NCBI RefSeq assembly: GCF_004303025.1
Contig: NZ_PJQW01000016.1
Location: 33,322 to 97,321, forward strand
Reading direction: 5' to 3'
Length of the DNA stretch: 64,000 nucleotides
From: Flavobacterium sp. J27
GTDB lineage: Bacteria; Bacteroidota; Bacteroidia; Flavobacteriales; Flavobacteriaceae
Part shown: piece after piece, positions 6,752 through 15,719 of the stretch
Position numbering within the stretch: position 1 is the first letter of the stretch
Layout: every line of letters begins with the position of its first letter
Position numbers and translations under genes: made by a program
The notes under the pieces: model-generated
What the model saw: only the letters and a program-made list of their open reading frames with translations
Database searches by the model: none
Told to the model about the DNA's origin: nothing

Positions 6752-9466
6752 ATGAAGCAAATTCTATTTTCATTTTTACTATTTGTTACTTCTTTTGGTT
6801 TTGCACAAAATATTCGTTTTGAAGGGGTTGTGAAAGATAGTACTGGTGTAGGTTTAGAAATGGCAAATGTTATGGCTATTAATACTGAAACCAAAGCAAT
6901 GGATGCTTATGCAATTACGAATGAAAAAGGGAAATATGTGCTAAACTTAAAGGCGAATACTTCCTATCAAATTAAAGCAAGTTATATCGGATTTCAAACT
7001 TTTGAGCAAACGATAAAAACGACTACAGAAAACACCACTTTCGATATTAAAATGGCACAAGGTGTACAATTGAAAGATGTAGAAGTGGTTTATGAAATGC
7101 CAGTTTCTATTTCAGGAGATACCATTATATATAATTCAGATTCGTTTACTAATGGAACAGAACGTAAATTAGAGGATGTTTTGAAAAAATTACCAGGTGT
7201 AGAGGTGGATTCTGAAGGGCAAATTACTGTAGAAGGAAAATCAGTACAAAAAGTGATGGTTGAAGGTAAAGATTTTTTTGATGGAGACACTAAAATCGCT
7301 ACAAAAAATATTCCTGCCAATGCGTTAGATAAAATTCAGGTTTTACGTAATTATAATGAAGTGGCAAACCTTCGTGGTTTAGAAAATAATGAAGAAAATG
7401 TTGCCCTTAATATTAAATTAAAAGAAGGGAAAAAGAATTTTTGGTTTGGTGATATGACAGCAGGAATAGGTGTAGGTCATGAAGAAGATCGTTATATTAT
7501 AAATCCAAAGCTATTTTATTATAACCCGAAAATAAGTATTAATGTTATCAGTAATTTTAATAATATAGGGGAGTTGCCTTTAACGACACGTGATTATTTT
7601 AAATTTACGGGTGGTTTTAGAAATATGATGCGAAAAGGAGGTTCTAATTTTACTGTTTCTTCCAATGATTTAGGAATTGGAAATTTAAATAACAATCAAG
7701 CAGCAAATATTGATACTAAATTTGGAGCAGCAAATTTTAGTTATAATCCAACAAAAGCCTTAACCTTTAGTGGTTTTGGAATTATATTAAATAATAAAAC
7801 AAATACTAGGAATTTAGCCATTACAGATAGACCAGATGAAGGGGATTTACAAGATGAAACAAGAGAAGATTTGTCCTTTCAAACCACAACACAAACCTTG
7901 TTGAAACTAAGTTCAAGTTATGTGCCATCAGATAAGTTACATGTTGACTATGATGCGCTGTTAAAATTTTCTGATCAAAAAGAAAATCAATCCTCTATAT
8001 CTAATGTTTTAGGGGCGATTTATACCAATAAAAAGCAAAATCCAATTTCGCTTAATCAAAATTTCAATTACTATTATACTTTAAATGATAAAAGTGTTTT
8101 CGCTTTTGAAACACAGCATTTATACCAAGAGGAAGATCCTTTTTACAATGCAATTTTAGTAAATAATCCTTTTCCTATAATAGATTTTCAAGCGCAATCA
8201 CTTTATAATATTAACCAAAATAGATTTGTAAAGACAAATAAGTTGGATGTTAAAGGAGATTATTATTACATGGTAACTCCTAAAAGTAATATTAATTTAA
8301 CTATTGGTAATACATATTCTTATCAAAATTTTAATTCAGATATCTTTCAAATTTTAGACAATGGTACTGTTAATTCTAATTTAATAGAGGAAACAAGAAA
8401 TGATGTAGATTATGCTTTTAACGATGTTTTTGTAGGATTGCATTACAAGTTTATAACGGGTAAATTTACTTTCAACCCTGGTTTTAGTGTACATCAATAT
8501 AACACAAAAGACAATCAATTAGGTACTTCGAATACCATGAGTTTTAATCGTTTTTTACCTGATGTATATGCTTTGTATCAAATTAAAAAATCGGAAACAT
8601 TAACCTATAATTTTTCATTGCAAAATAATTTTACAGATATTACAAAATTAGCTGAAGGATATGTATTTTCAAATTACAACAGTTTGTTTAATGGGAACCG
8701 AAATCTAGAAAATTCCTTATCTCAAAACCACAGTCTACGTTATTTTAAATACAATATGTTTAACTTCGAAAATATTTTTGGATACCTAAACTATACAAAA
8801 CAAGTGGATGCAATTAAAAGTAAAGCTTTGTTAAGCAATGTCTTTCAAACGTCTACTTCTGTAAATTTGCCTTCAAATTTTGCTGATGAATCTATTTCTG
8901 GTGCCTTTAACTATGGACGTTCTTTTGCGAAATATTATAAAGCTTCCTTTGGTTTAAGTATGAATTGGGGAAAATATAATAATATTCGTGTCTTTCCAGA
9001 TGCTGATTCAGATCCAACAAACAATCCAACTTCAGTTCAATCTACAGAATCTTTTACACAAAATTATAATGTAAAATTTTCTACTAATTATAAAACCTTA
9101 CCTAATTTATCTTTAGGATATACGTATACAATTAACGATAATTTTACTGATACATTTTATACAGATAGTCCAACAATAGGTTTGGAATACTATTTCTTAG
9201 ATGCCTTTTCTTTCGTTTCTGATTATACATTCAACCACAATAGAAACAAATCTAAATCGGTTGATAATGAGTATGATTTCTTAAGTGCAAGTCTTATTTA
9301 TCAAAAGAAAGATAGTAAATGGGAGTATAAACTTTCGGGAACGAATATTTTAGATACAAAATCATTAAATAATAATAGTTTTAATCAAATTGCAGGAATT
9401 AGTAATTTCTCCAGTTATTTTGTGCAACCAAGATATATTATCTTAAGTATGAAATATAATTTATAA
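6752..9466 (+). CDS. TonB-dependent-receptor-like outer-membrane beta-barrel protein
   Basis: About 904 residues. I chose the ATG at 6752 because it begins directly with a signal peptide (MKQILFSFLLFVTSFGFAQN), whereas upstream alternatives add a non-signal extension. After the signal come a carboxypeptidase-regulatory-like beta domain (about residues 25-100), a plug-like region (about 105-230, with VLKKLPGVEVDSEGQITVEGK), and a long beta-barrel rich in aromatic and Asn residues ending in a C-terminal strand (YIILSMKYNL). No SusD-like partner is present, so it is not a standard polysaccharide-utilisation pair. It follows a GLPGLI gene, a recurrent pairing in Flavobacteriia. The transported substrate is unknown. 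Confidence 0.85.
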   Translation: MKQILFSFLLFVTSFGFAQNIRFEGVVKDSTGVGLEMANVMAINTETKAMDAYAITNEKGKYVLNLKANTSYQIKASYIGFQTFEQTIKTTTENTTFDIKMAQGVQLKDVEVVYEMPVSISGDTIIYNSDSFTNGTERKLEDVLKKLPGVEVDSEGQITVEGKSVQKVMVEGKDFFDGDTKIATKNIPANALDKIQVLRNYNEVANLRGLENNEENVALNIKLKEGKKNFWFGDMTAGIGVGHEEDRYIINPKLFYYNPKISINVISNFNNIGELPLTTRDYFKFTGGFRNMMRKGGSNFTVSSNDLGIGNLNNNQAANIDTKFGAANFSYNPTKALTFSGFGIILNNKTNTRNLAITDRPDEGDLQDETREDLSFQTTTQTLLKLSSSYVPSDKLHVDYDALLKFSDQKENQSSISNVLGAIYTNKKQNPISLNQNFNYYYTLNDKSVFAFETQHLYQEEDPFYNAILVNNPFPIIDFQAQSLYNINQNRFVKTNKLDVKGDYYYMVTPKSNINLTIGNTYSYQNFNSDIFQILDNGTVNSNLIEETRNDVDYAFNDVFVGLHYKFITGKFTFNPGFSVHQYNTKDNQLGTSNTMSFNRFLPDVYALYQIKKSETLTYNFSLQNNFTDITKLAEGYVFSNYNSLFNGNRNLENSLSQNHSLRYFKYNMFNFENIFGYLNYTKQVDAIKSKALLSNVFQTSTSVNLPSNFADESISGAFNYGRSFAKYYKASFGLSMNWGKYNNIRVFPDADSDPTNNPTSVQSTESFTQNYNVKFSTNYKTLPNLSLGYTYTINDNFTDTFYTDSPTIGLEYYFLDAFSFVSDYTFNHNRNKSKSVDNEYDFLSASLIYQKKDSKWEYKLSGTNILDTKSLNNNSFNQIAGISNFSSYFVQPRYIILSMKYNL

Positions 9467-9490
9467 AAAATAAAGATAGAGTTAGTTATA

Positions 9491-9529
9491 AAAAAGCCTG
9501 ACATTATAAATTACTGTCAGGCTTTTTTT
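9491..9529. terminator. Bidirectional intrinsic terminator between the barrel gene and metK
   Basis: AGCCTGACA pairs with TGTCAGGCT with A runs before and T runs after. It therefore serves both the forward barrel gene and the reverse-strand metK, which converge here. Confidence 0.88.
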
Positions 9530-9546
9530 ATTTATTAGGATTAAAA

Positions 9547-10797
9547 TTAAAGTCCAAATGCACTTTTAATTTTGTCTACAAAATCTAGTTTTTCCCAAGT
9601 AAATAATTCAACAGTAACTGTTTTTTCATTGCCTCCTGGCGCAGTAAATGTTTTGGTTACAGTTTCAGATTTTCTACCCATGTGTCCGTAAGCAGCGGTT
9701 TCACTGTAAATAGGATTTCTTAATTTTAAGCGTTGCTCAATAAAGTAAGGTCTCATATCAAATATTTCAGCTACTTTTTTAGCTATTTCACCATCGGTAA
9801 TGCTTAATTTACTTGTTCCATAAGTGTTTACGTAGATATTGGTAGGTTCAGCTACTCCAATAGCATAAGAAACTTGTACTAAAATTTCATCGGCTATTCC
9901 TGCTGCAACTAAATTTTTTGCAATGTGTCTAGTAGCATAAGCTGCCGAACGGTCTACTTTACTTGGGTCTTTTCCTGAAAAAGCACCACCACCATGCGCT
10001 CCTTTTCCTCCATATGTGTCAACTATAATCTTTCTACCTGTTAAGCCAGTATCACCATGAGGTCCACCAATTACAAATTTTCCAGTAGGATTAATATGGT
10101 ATTTAATACTATCATTAAATAAATGAGCATATTGCGGGTTTTTTGCAATAACTCTTGGAATCAAAATTTCGATAATATCTTTTTTAATTTTTGCTAACAT
10201 TGTTGGTTCATCAGCAAAATCATCATGCTGTGTTGAAACAACAATCGCATCAATGCGTACAGGTTTATTATCGTTGTTATATTCTAATGTTACTTGAGAT
10301 TTAGCATCGGGTCTTAAGTATGTAATGGCTTGATTTTCTCTTCTTAATTCTGCTAGTACTTGAAGAATTTCGTGTGAAAGTTTTAATGCTAATGGCATGT
10401 ACTCTTCTGTTTCATTCGTAGCATAACCAAACATCATCCCTTGATCTCCTGCTCCTTGTTCCTCTTTTGTTGCTCTGTCAACTCCTTGATTAATATCAGC
10501 AGATTGCTCATGAATTGCAGAAAGAACACCACAAGAATCTGCTTCAAACATATATTCGCTTTTGGTGTAACCAATTTTACGAATGACTTCTCTTGCTATT
10601 TGTTGAACATCTAAGTAAGTTTTCGATTTTACTTCACCTGCTAAAATTACTTGCCCAGTAGTAACTAACGTTTCACAAGCTACTTTTGATTCTGGGTCAA
10701 ATGCTAAAAAATTATCAATTAATGCATCACTAATTTGGTCAGCTACTTTGTCTGGATGTCCTTCACTCACAGATTCTGACGTAAATAAATAAGCCAT
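9547..10797 (-). CDS. metK: S-adenosylmethionine synthetase
   Basis: A 416-residue cytoplasmic enzyme that makes SAM from methionine and ATP. Diagnostic segments are SESVSEGHPDKVADQISDAL at the N-terminus, GAGDQGMMFGYA in the middle, and GGGAFSGKDPSKVDRSAAY near residue 270, all with the ATP/methionine/Mg-binding residues intact. Length is slightly above the usual 380-400 because of family-typical insertions. It is transcribed alone, divergent from the cysteine operon. A reverse-strand promoter element (10950-10957) and a SAM-II-like aptamer (10866-10936) lie in its roughly 150-base leader, so the product SAM probably represses its own synthesis. Confidence 0.97.
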   Translation of the reverse strand: MAYLFTSESVSEGHPDKVADQISDALIDNFLAFDPESKVACETLVTTGQVILAGEVKSKTYLDVQQIAREVIRKIGYTKSEYMFEADSCGVLSAIHEQSADINQGVDRATKEEQGAGDQGMMFGYATNETEEYMPLALKLSHEILQVLAELRRENQAITYLRPDAKSQVTLEYNNDNKPVRIDAIVVSTQHDDFADEPTMLAKIKKDIIEILIPRVIAKNPQYAHLFNDSIKYHINPTGKFVIGGPHGDTGLTGRKIIVDTYGGKGAHGGGAFSGKDPSKVDRSAAYATRHIAKNLVAAGIADEILVQVSYAIGVAEPTNIYVNTYGTSKLSITDGEIAKKVAEIFDMRPYFIEQRLKLRNPIYSETAAYGHMGRKSETVTKTFTAPGGNEKTVTVELFTWEKLDFVDKIKSAFGL

Positions 10798-10865
10798 AGT
10801 TTCTTTTAAATTAAGTGAGGTATAATTGAACTAATTGTATAGGGAAATACTAAAGAAGTTTGTGT

Positions 10866-10936
10866 ACTGCTTTAGCATTTTTTATAATACTTTAAAAAGT
10901 ATTAAGAGGTTGCAATCAGTTCAAATTTTTCCTCTT
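10866..10936 (-). promoter_or_regulatory. SAM-II-like riboswitch aptamer upstream of metK
   Basis: Read on the reverse strand, AAGAGG (10936-10931) pairs with CCTCTT (10909-10904). The loop contains TTTGAACTGATTGCAA, very like the conserved SAM-II loop GAUUUAAC..AUUGCAA. An inserted AT-rich hairpin follows (10903-10886), then AAATGCTAAAGCAGT (10880-10866), which matches the conserved SAM-II 3' segment. ACTG in the loop is complementary to CAGT in the 3' segment, as needed for the class's pseudoknot. The extra hairpin between stem and 3' segment is not part of the minimal form. The metK start lies about 70 bases downstream. Identification is by memory of the consensus, not by a model search. 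Confidence 0.8.
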
Positions 10937-10949
10937 TTTATTAATGGGG

Positions 10950-10957
10950 CAAATTTA
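10950..10957 (-). promoter_or_regulatory. Promoter -7 element for metK
   Basis: On the reverse strand TAAATTTG, an exact match to the Bacteroidota -7 consensus TAnnTTTG. It lies 14 bases upstream of the SAM-II-like aptamer, so the transcript would include the whole aptamer. No clear TTTG -33 box is found at the usual distance. Confidence 0.55.
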
Positions 10958-11137
10958 GGAAATCAATTTGAATATAAAAGCGATTCTTTTTAATTTTTAA
11001 ATATATTAACATTTTTAATTAAAAACTAGAATGTCTGTTTTTTTTAGTTTTAAATTTTAATTGAATGTGTTTTGTTGGTTTTTTAAACTGTTATTTGCTT
11101 TTTTTTGTGTAAAAAACAGAAAATAACACTAATTTGT

Positions 11138-11167
11138 TTTGTGTGATAGTTTTTTTTTCTACTTTTG
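11138..11167 (+). promoter_or_regulatory. Promoter of the cysteine operon leader
   Basis: TTTG at 11138-11141, an 18-base spacer and TACTTTTG at 11160-11167 match the Bacteroidota primary-sigma consensus TTTG-N17-23-TAnnTTTG. Predicted initiation near 11174 gives a leader RNA that begins about 20 bases before the leader-peptide ATG. Confidence 0.75.
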
Positions 11168-11192
11168 ACAAAAATAAAAGAAGAAAGATAAA

Positions 11193-11261
11193 ATGAATTT
11201 TTTAGTTTGCAATATGTGTTGTATGATGTGGAAAACTCCGCAGAGTATTACTATTGCTTAA
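11193..11261 (+). CDS. Cys/Met-rich leader peptide of the cysteine operon attenuator
   Basis: A 22-codon ORF starting MNFLVCNMCCMMWKTPQ, with Cys at positions 6, 9 and 10 and internal Met at 8, 11 and 12. The ATG follows an A-rich stretch typical of Bacteroidota starts and lies just downstream of a good promoter. GCAGAG inside codons for the last residues (11240-11245) is complementary to CTCTGC (11295-11300), the 5' arm of the following terminator. A ribosome held at the Cys/Met codons would leave this segment free to form an antiterminator; a ribosome reaching the stop would cover it. C6, C9, M11, M12, W13, P16 and Q17 are at identical positions in the leader at 18987-19043. Mechanism is inference; ORF, complementarity and terminator are seen directly. 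Confidence 0.85.
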   Translation: MNFLVCNMCCMMWKTPQSITIA

Positions 11262-11292
11262 AAAATAATTTATAAATATAAAAGCTATTAGG

Positions 11293-11319
11293 ACCTCTGC
11301 AGAAATGCAGAGGTTTTTT
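11293..11319 (+). terminator. Attenuator terminator before cysE
   Basis: ACCTCTGCA (11293-11301) and TGCAGAGGT (11306-11314) form a 9-bp stem with a GAAA loop, followed by a run of six T. It lies 36 bases before cysE and after the Cys/Met leader ORF, so it would stop transcription before the operon unless the antiterminator forms. Confidence 0.92.
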
Positions 11320-11354
11320 ATTTAAAATATATTCTAAAATTTTGAATCAGAAGT

Positions 11355-12179
11355 ATGAGTCCAAAAAATATTAGTACCATTTTATTTCAAAAAAATAACG
11401 TATCCAAAGGTATTTCTATTACTAAAAAGAAAATAGAATTTTGGATAGAAGATTTGTTTGCATGGTTGTTTTGTAAAAATGGAGAATGTACAAACATAGA
11501 GTTGTTTAAACATAAAGAAGAAGCTTTACAGTTAGATTTGCAACTGTTTTTATCTCAAGTAGGTGTTGTTGATAAGATTGCTATAGCTAAAGGTTTGTTT
11601 GACGATTTAGTAACTATTCATCATGATCTGTTAGATGATTTAGAGGCAATTATGGCATTTGATCCAGCTGCAAAATCTGAGGACGAAGTGTTGAATGCCT
11701 ATCCTGGTTTTTTTGCAATTGCGGTTTATAGAATTGCAAATAACCTTTGGAATAAAGAAGTTGTCATCTTGCCAAGAGTATTGTCTGAGTATGCACATAG
11801 CAAAACAGGAATTGATATTCATCCAGCTGCTTCAATTGGGAAACGTTTTTTTATAGATCATGGAACAGGAATTGTTATTGGTGAAACCGCAATTATTGGG
11901 GATGATGTAAAAATATATCAAGGGGTAACATTGGGCGCATTAAGTGTTAGTAAAGATAAGGCTACTCAAAAAAGGCACCCTACGATAGAAGATAATGTTA
12001 TTATTTATGCGAATGCAACTATCTTGGGGGGAAGCACTGTTATTGGAAAAGGTTCTGTTATAGGTGGAAATGTTTGGCTAACCGAATCTATTCAAAAAGA
12101 AACATTAGTATATCACAAAAGTGAAACAATCGTAAAATCAAAAAATAAATTCTCTGATCCTATAAATTTTATAATTTAA
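11355..12179 (+). CDS. cysE: Serine O-acetyltransferase
   Basis: A 274-residue left-handed beta-helix acetyltransferase making O-acetylserine from serine and acetyl-CoA, the first committed step of cysteine synthesis. A helical N-terminal domain (about 1-140) is followed by hexapeptide repeats with GIDIHPAASIGKRFFIDHGTGIVIGETAIIGDDVKIYQGVTLGA split across the active site; the DHGTG..GE histidine region and KRHPTIEDNVIIYANATILGG are intact. It is the first gene after the attenuator and is followed 10 bases later by cysteine synthase, which uses its product. Confidence 0.95.
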   Translation: MSPKNISTILFQKNNVSKGISITKKKIEFWIEDLFAWLFCKNGECTNIELFKHKEEALQLDLQLFLSQVGVVDKIAIAKGLFDDLVTIHHDLLDDLEAIMAFDPAAKSEDEVLNAYPGFFAIAVYRIANNLWNKEVVILPRVLSEYAHSKTGIDIHPAASIGKRFFIDHGTGIVIGETAIIGDDVKIYQGVTLGALSVSKDKATQKRHPTIEDNVIIYANATILGGSTVIGKGSVIGGNVWLTESIQKETLVYHKSETIVKSKNKFSDPINFII

Positions 12180-12189
12180 AAAAAATAAT

Positions 12190-13101
12190 ATGAAAGTAGA
12201 TACTATTTTAGAAACAATTGGAAATACTCCAGTAGTCAAAATCAATCGAATGTATGGTTCAAATAAAAATGTTTGGATAAAACTCGAAAAAGCAAACCCT
12301 GGGGGAAGTATAAAAGACAGGATTGCCTTAGGTATGATTGAAGATGCTGAAAAAAAAGGTTTGCTTAAACCAGAAAGTGTAATTATTGAACCTACCTCAG
12401 GAAATACTGGAATCGGCTTGTCTTTAGTTGCTGCTGTAAAAGGTTATCGTGTTATTTTAGTAATGCCTGAATCGATGAGTGTGGAAAGAAGAAAATTAAT
12501 GGAGATTTATGGTGCTCAATTTGAATTGACAGCTAGAGAGAAAGGAATGAAAGGTGCTATTGAAAGAGCAGCGGAATTGGTTCGTGAAATCCCAAATGCT
12601 TGGTCACCTTCTCAATTTGATAATCCAGCCAACGTGGAAGCGCATAAGAAAACAACTGCTTTAGAAATTATGGAAGATTTTCCAGATGGCTTAGATTATA
12701 TTATAACAGGAGTCGGAACAGGTGGTCATATTTCTGGAGTTGCAGAAGTTTTAAAAGAAAAATTTCCTAAACTGAAAGTAATTGCTGTAGAACCTGAGTT
12801 GTCTCCTGTTTTAAGTGGCGGAGCTCCAGGGCCACACCCGTTACAAGGTATAGGGGCTGGTTTTGTTCCAGGAAATTATCACAGTCAATTTATTGATGAA
12901 GTCATCCCTGTTTCTAAAGAAGAGGCTTATGATTTTGCTGGTAAAATTGCTTTGGAAGAAGGGGTTTTTGTGGGAATTTCAACAGGTGCTTCTTTAGCAG
13001 CTGTAGCCAAAAAAATAGCAACATTACCTGATGATGCAGTGGTACTGACATTTAATTATGATACAGGTGAGCGTTATCTTTCTGTAGAAGATTTGTTTTA
13101 A
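12190..13101 (+). CDS. cysK: Cysteine synthase (O-acetylserine sulfhydrylase)
   Basis: A 303-residue PLP enzyme that replaces the acetyl group of O-acetylserine with sulfide to give cysteine. The PLP lysine lies in EKANPGGSIKDRIA (about residue 42). The substrate loop is EPTSGNTGIGL, the phosphate-binding loop is GVGTGGHISG, and the C-terminal signature is GISTGAS. All key residues are present and the length is normal. It sits second in the operon, 10 bases after cysE; the two products form the cysteine synthase complex in other bacteria. Confidence 0.95.
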   Translation: MKVDTILETIGNTPVVKINRMYGSNKNVWIKLEKANPGGSIKDRIALGMIEDAEKKGLLKPESVIIEPTSGNTGIGLSLVAAVKGYRVILVMPESMSVERRKLMEIYGAQFELTAREKGMKGAIERAAELVREIPNAWSPSQFDNPANVEAHKKTTALEIMEDFPDGLDYIITGVGTGGHISGVAEVLKEKFPKLKVIAVEPELSPVLSGGAPGPHPLQGIGAGFVPGNYHSQFIDEVIPVSKEEAYDFAGKIALEEGVFVGISTGASLAAVAKKIATLPDDAVVLTFNYDTGERYLSVEDLF

Positions 13102-13108
13102 TAGTTGC

Positions 13109-13139
13109 ATTCGTTTTATTTATTGAAACGAATTATTTT
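13109..13139 (+). terminator. Weak hairpin after cysK, possible partial terminator
   Basis: ATTCGTTT (13109-13116) and AAACGAAT (13126-13133) form an 8-bp AT-rich stem with a 9-base loop, then TATTTTA. It lies in the 112-base gap between cysK and cobA. The T run is interrupted, so it may only reduce transcription of the downstream genes. Confidence 0.35.
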
Positions 13140-13213
13140 AATAATAAAGTATATAAAAATTTAATTATTTACTCTATAAAATCTATAGGGTAAGTGTTTT
13201 TTAAAAATTAATA

Positions 13214-14032
13214 ATGATACAAATTTCAACAAAAGGCAAGGTGATACTTGCTGGTGCAGGTCCAGGTGATCCCGATTTAATAAGTGTGAAAGCACTGAAA
13301 TATTTGCAAGTGGCAGATGTTGTCTTAATTGACCGATTGGTTTCACCTATTTTGGTAGAAGAATATGCGAAAAAAGAGGCAACTGTTATTTATGTTGGTA
13401 AACAATGTTCTAAAGGAATTCATACCCCACAAAGTGAAATCAATGAATTAATGGTTGAGTTTGCTACTCTAGGGAAATTGGTTCTTCGATTGAAAGGAGG
13501 AGATGTTTCTTTGTTTTCCAATGTTTTAGATGAATTACAAGTTTTGATCGAAAATCATATTTCTTATGAAATTGTTCCTGGAATTTCTGCTGCTTTTGGA
13601 GCTGCTGCTTACACGGGAATACCACTGACGGCTAGAACTTATTCTAGGGGAGTTCGTTTTCTTACTTTATATGATTTGAAAAACGTTACTAATGAACAAT
13701 GGAAAGATTGGTCAAATACTGAGGATACCTTGGTTTTTTACATGAGTGGACAACGCTTGAATACTTTGGTGGATCAATTTATACTTCACGGAATTGAAAA
13801 AAATAAAGGTTTAGCTGTAGTGCAACAAGCGACAACAACTGAACAAAAAACACAAGTGTTTCAATTTGGAGACTTAGAAAAAAAATCTTTACCAAACTTT
13901 GAGTATGTGCCCACATTATTAATTGTTGGTAATGTGGTGAATTTACATCACGAGTTTGCTTGGTTTAAAGAGCAAAAAGAAACCGCATCTTATTTTGATA
14001 ATCATAAAACACTTTTACAAAATGCTATCTGA
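13214..14032 (+). CDS. cobA: Uroporphyrinogen-III C-methyltransferase
   Basis: A 272-residue SAM-dependent methyltransferase converting uroporphyrinogen III to precorrin-2, the first step toward siroheme. Family signatures are seen: VILAGAGPGDPDLISVKALKYL at the N-terminus (split across the glycine-rich SAM site), LRLKGGDVSLF, and EIVPGISAAFGAAAYTGIPLT. It is a stand-alone SUMT rather than part of a CysG fusion; the matching dehydrogenase/ferrochelatase is the last gene of this operon. Siroheme is the cofactor of the sulfite reductase encoded next. It overlaps cysJ by 11 bases. Confidence 0.93.
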   Translation: MIQISTKGKVILAGAGPGDPDLISVKALKYLQVADVVLIDRLVSPILVEEYAKKEATVIYVGKQCSKGIHTPQSEINELMVEFATLGKLVLRLKGGDVSLFSNVLDELQVLIENHISYEIVPGISAAFGAAAYTGIPLTARTYSRGVRFLTLYDLKNVTNEQWKDWSNTEDTLVFYMSGQRLNTLVDQFILHGIEKNKGLAVVQQATTTEQKTQVFQFGDLEKKSLPNFEYVPTLLIVGNVVNLHHEFAWFKEQKETASYFDNHKTLLQNAI

Positions 14033-15719
14033 TACTAAATTAAATTATTTGCAACAACTCGTTCAAAATGCTTCTAGAGAGGAAATAATATGGACAAAAG
14101 GCTACTTGGCTGGTTTTTTAGAGGGAAGTAAAAACGGAATTCAAATTCCAGTTGTTGCTTCAACTGAAAATATCGCTGTTAAACCCTTGATTATTTATGG
14201 CACGGAAACGGGGAACTCTAAGAAAGTAGCTTCTCAATTACTAGCTAATTTCAAGAAAAATAAAATTCAAGCTAAAGCAATCGATGTGTTTCAATACGAC
14301 ACAGCAAAATTGGAAAAAGAAACTATTATCCTATTTGTAATGAGTACGCAAGGAGAAGGTGAATTTCCTCAAAATGCGATTCAATTTTACAATTATCTAC
14401 AAACGCATGATTTGGATTTACAGCATATTTCGTTTGCAGTTCTTGGTTTAGGAGATTCTTCTTATCCGTTATTTTGTCATGCAGGTGTTTTATTGGATGA
14501 AATTTTAGCGAAAAAAGGAGCGAAACGATTATTGCCTTTAGTGAAGTCAGATGTAGATTTTGCTCCAAATGTCTTGCAATGGGAACAAGATTTGCAACAG
14601 GTTTTTAAACAACAGGTAGCTCCTGAAATCTTGGTTTCAAAGGTAGCTACTGTAACATCACATAAGAAAAATTATACTGGAAGAATTAAGAATAAGATTG
14701 TCTTAAATGATGTAGGTTCTAATAAAGAAACGTATCATATAGAAATTGTTACAGAAGAAGAGGTTTTGTATGAACCTGGAGATGCTCTAGGTATTGTGCC
14801 TAAAAACACTAAAGCAGACGCTCAAATTATTATTGATTATTTTCAAGCAGACGCTCAAAAGTTAATTGCGATAAAAGACGAACAAAAAACAGTAGAAAAT
14901 TGGCTTCAAGGAAAAAATATAAAAGGACTTAGTAAGCGTTCTTTGGAACAATTAGGACAATTGTTGCAAGCTGAAATTACTTTTGAAAAGGCAGATTTAA
15001 TTGATGTTTTGCGATTATTTGCTAAACCAGATTCTTTTCAAATTGAAAATTTATTAGAAATTCTTTTGCCTATTGCACCAAGGTTATATTCTATTGCTTC
15101 TTCTAATGAAGCACATGATGGAGAAGTGCATTTAACAGTGAATTTAAATACTTTTAATGTAAACAATCAACTTAAAACAGGTTTTGCTTCACAATTTTTA
15201 GCAGATTTTCCTTTACATGAAACCCTTGAGTTTTACATTCATAAAAATCAAAATTTCAGATTGCCTAAGGAAGATACCGATATTATAATGATTGGTCCAG
15301 GAACAGGAATTGCACCTTTTAGAAGTTTTTTATCACAAAGAGATGCATCAGGTGCAGAAGGTAAAAACTGGCTGTTCTTTGGGGAACAACATTTTGTACA
15401 AGACTTTTATTATCAAACTGAAATTCAAGAATGGATTGCAACTGGCGTTTTAACAAAATTAGATACGGCTTTTTCTAGAGATCAAGAACATAAAATATAT
15501 GTACAAGATCGTATTAAAGAAAAGGCAAAAGAATTTAATGCTTGGCTAGAAAGTGGTGCTCATCTTTATATCTGCGGACAAAAAAATCCGATGAGTGGCG
15601 ATGTAGAACAAGCGATAGTAGAAGTGTTGTCTCAAGAAAGAAATATAGCTGCTACAGAAGCAAAACAAATTTTAGAAGAGTTAGAAGCAACAGGAAAATA
15701 TCAAAAAGACGTGTATTAA
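14022..15719 (+). CDS. cysJ: Sulfite reductase flavoprotein (alpha) subunit
   Basis: About 565 residues. The start at 14022 overlaps the end of cobA and begins MLSDTKLNYLQQLV; a longer upstream reading is inside cobA and unlikely. A flavodoxin-like FMN domain (about 60-200, IIYGTETGNSKKVA and MSTQGEGEFPQNA) is followed by an FAD/NADPH ferredoxin-reductase module with RLYSIASS, GPGTGIAPFRSFL and YICGQKNPMSGDVEQAI. It passes NADPH electrons to the siroheme subunit, which reduces sulfite to sulfide. Co-transcribed with cysI directly downstream. Confidence 0.93.
   Translation: MLSDTKLNYLQQLVQNASREEIIWTKGYLAGFLEGSKNGIQIPVVASTENIAVKPLIIYGTETGNSKKVASQLLANFKKNKIQAKAIDVFQYDTAKLEKETIILFVMSTQGEGEFPQNAIQFYNYLQTHDLDLQHISFAVLGLGDSSYPLFCHAGVLLDEILAKKGAKRLLPLVKSDVDFAPNVLQWEQDLQQVFKQQVAPEILVSKVATVTSHKKNYTGRIKNKIVLNDVGSNKETYHIEIVTEEEVLYEPGDALGIVPKNTKADAQIIIDYFQADAQKLIAIKDEQKTVENWLQGKNIKGLSKRSLEQLGQLLQAEITFEKADLIDVLRLFAKPDSFQIENLLEILLPIAPRLYSIASSNEAHDGEVHLTVNLNTFNVNNQLKTGFASQFLADFPLHETLEFYIHKNQNFRLPKEDTDIIMIGPGTGIAPFRSFLSQRDASGAEGKNWLFFGEQHFVQDFYYQTEIQEWIATGVLTKLDTAFSRDQEHKIYVQDRIKEKAKEFNAWLESGAHLYICGQKNPMSGDVEQAIVEVLSQERNIAATEAKQILEELEATGKYQKDVY

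Noticed and set aside
13956..14021. Longer N-terminus for cysJ
   Set aside because: The extension lies wholly within cobA in another frame and has no flavodoxin-family character; the ATG at 14022 is a normal overlapping start.
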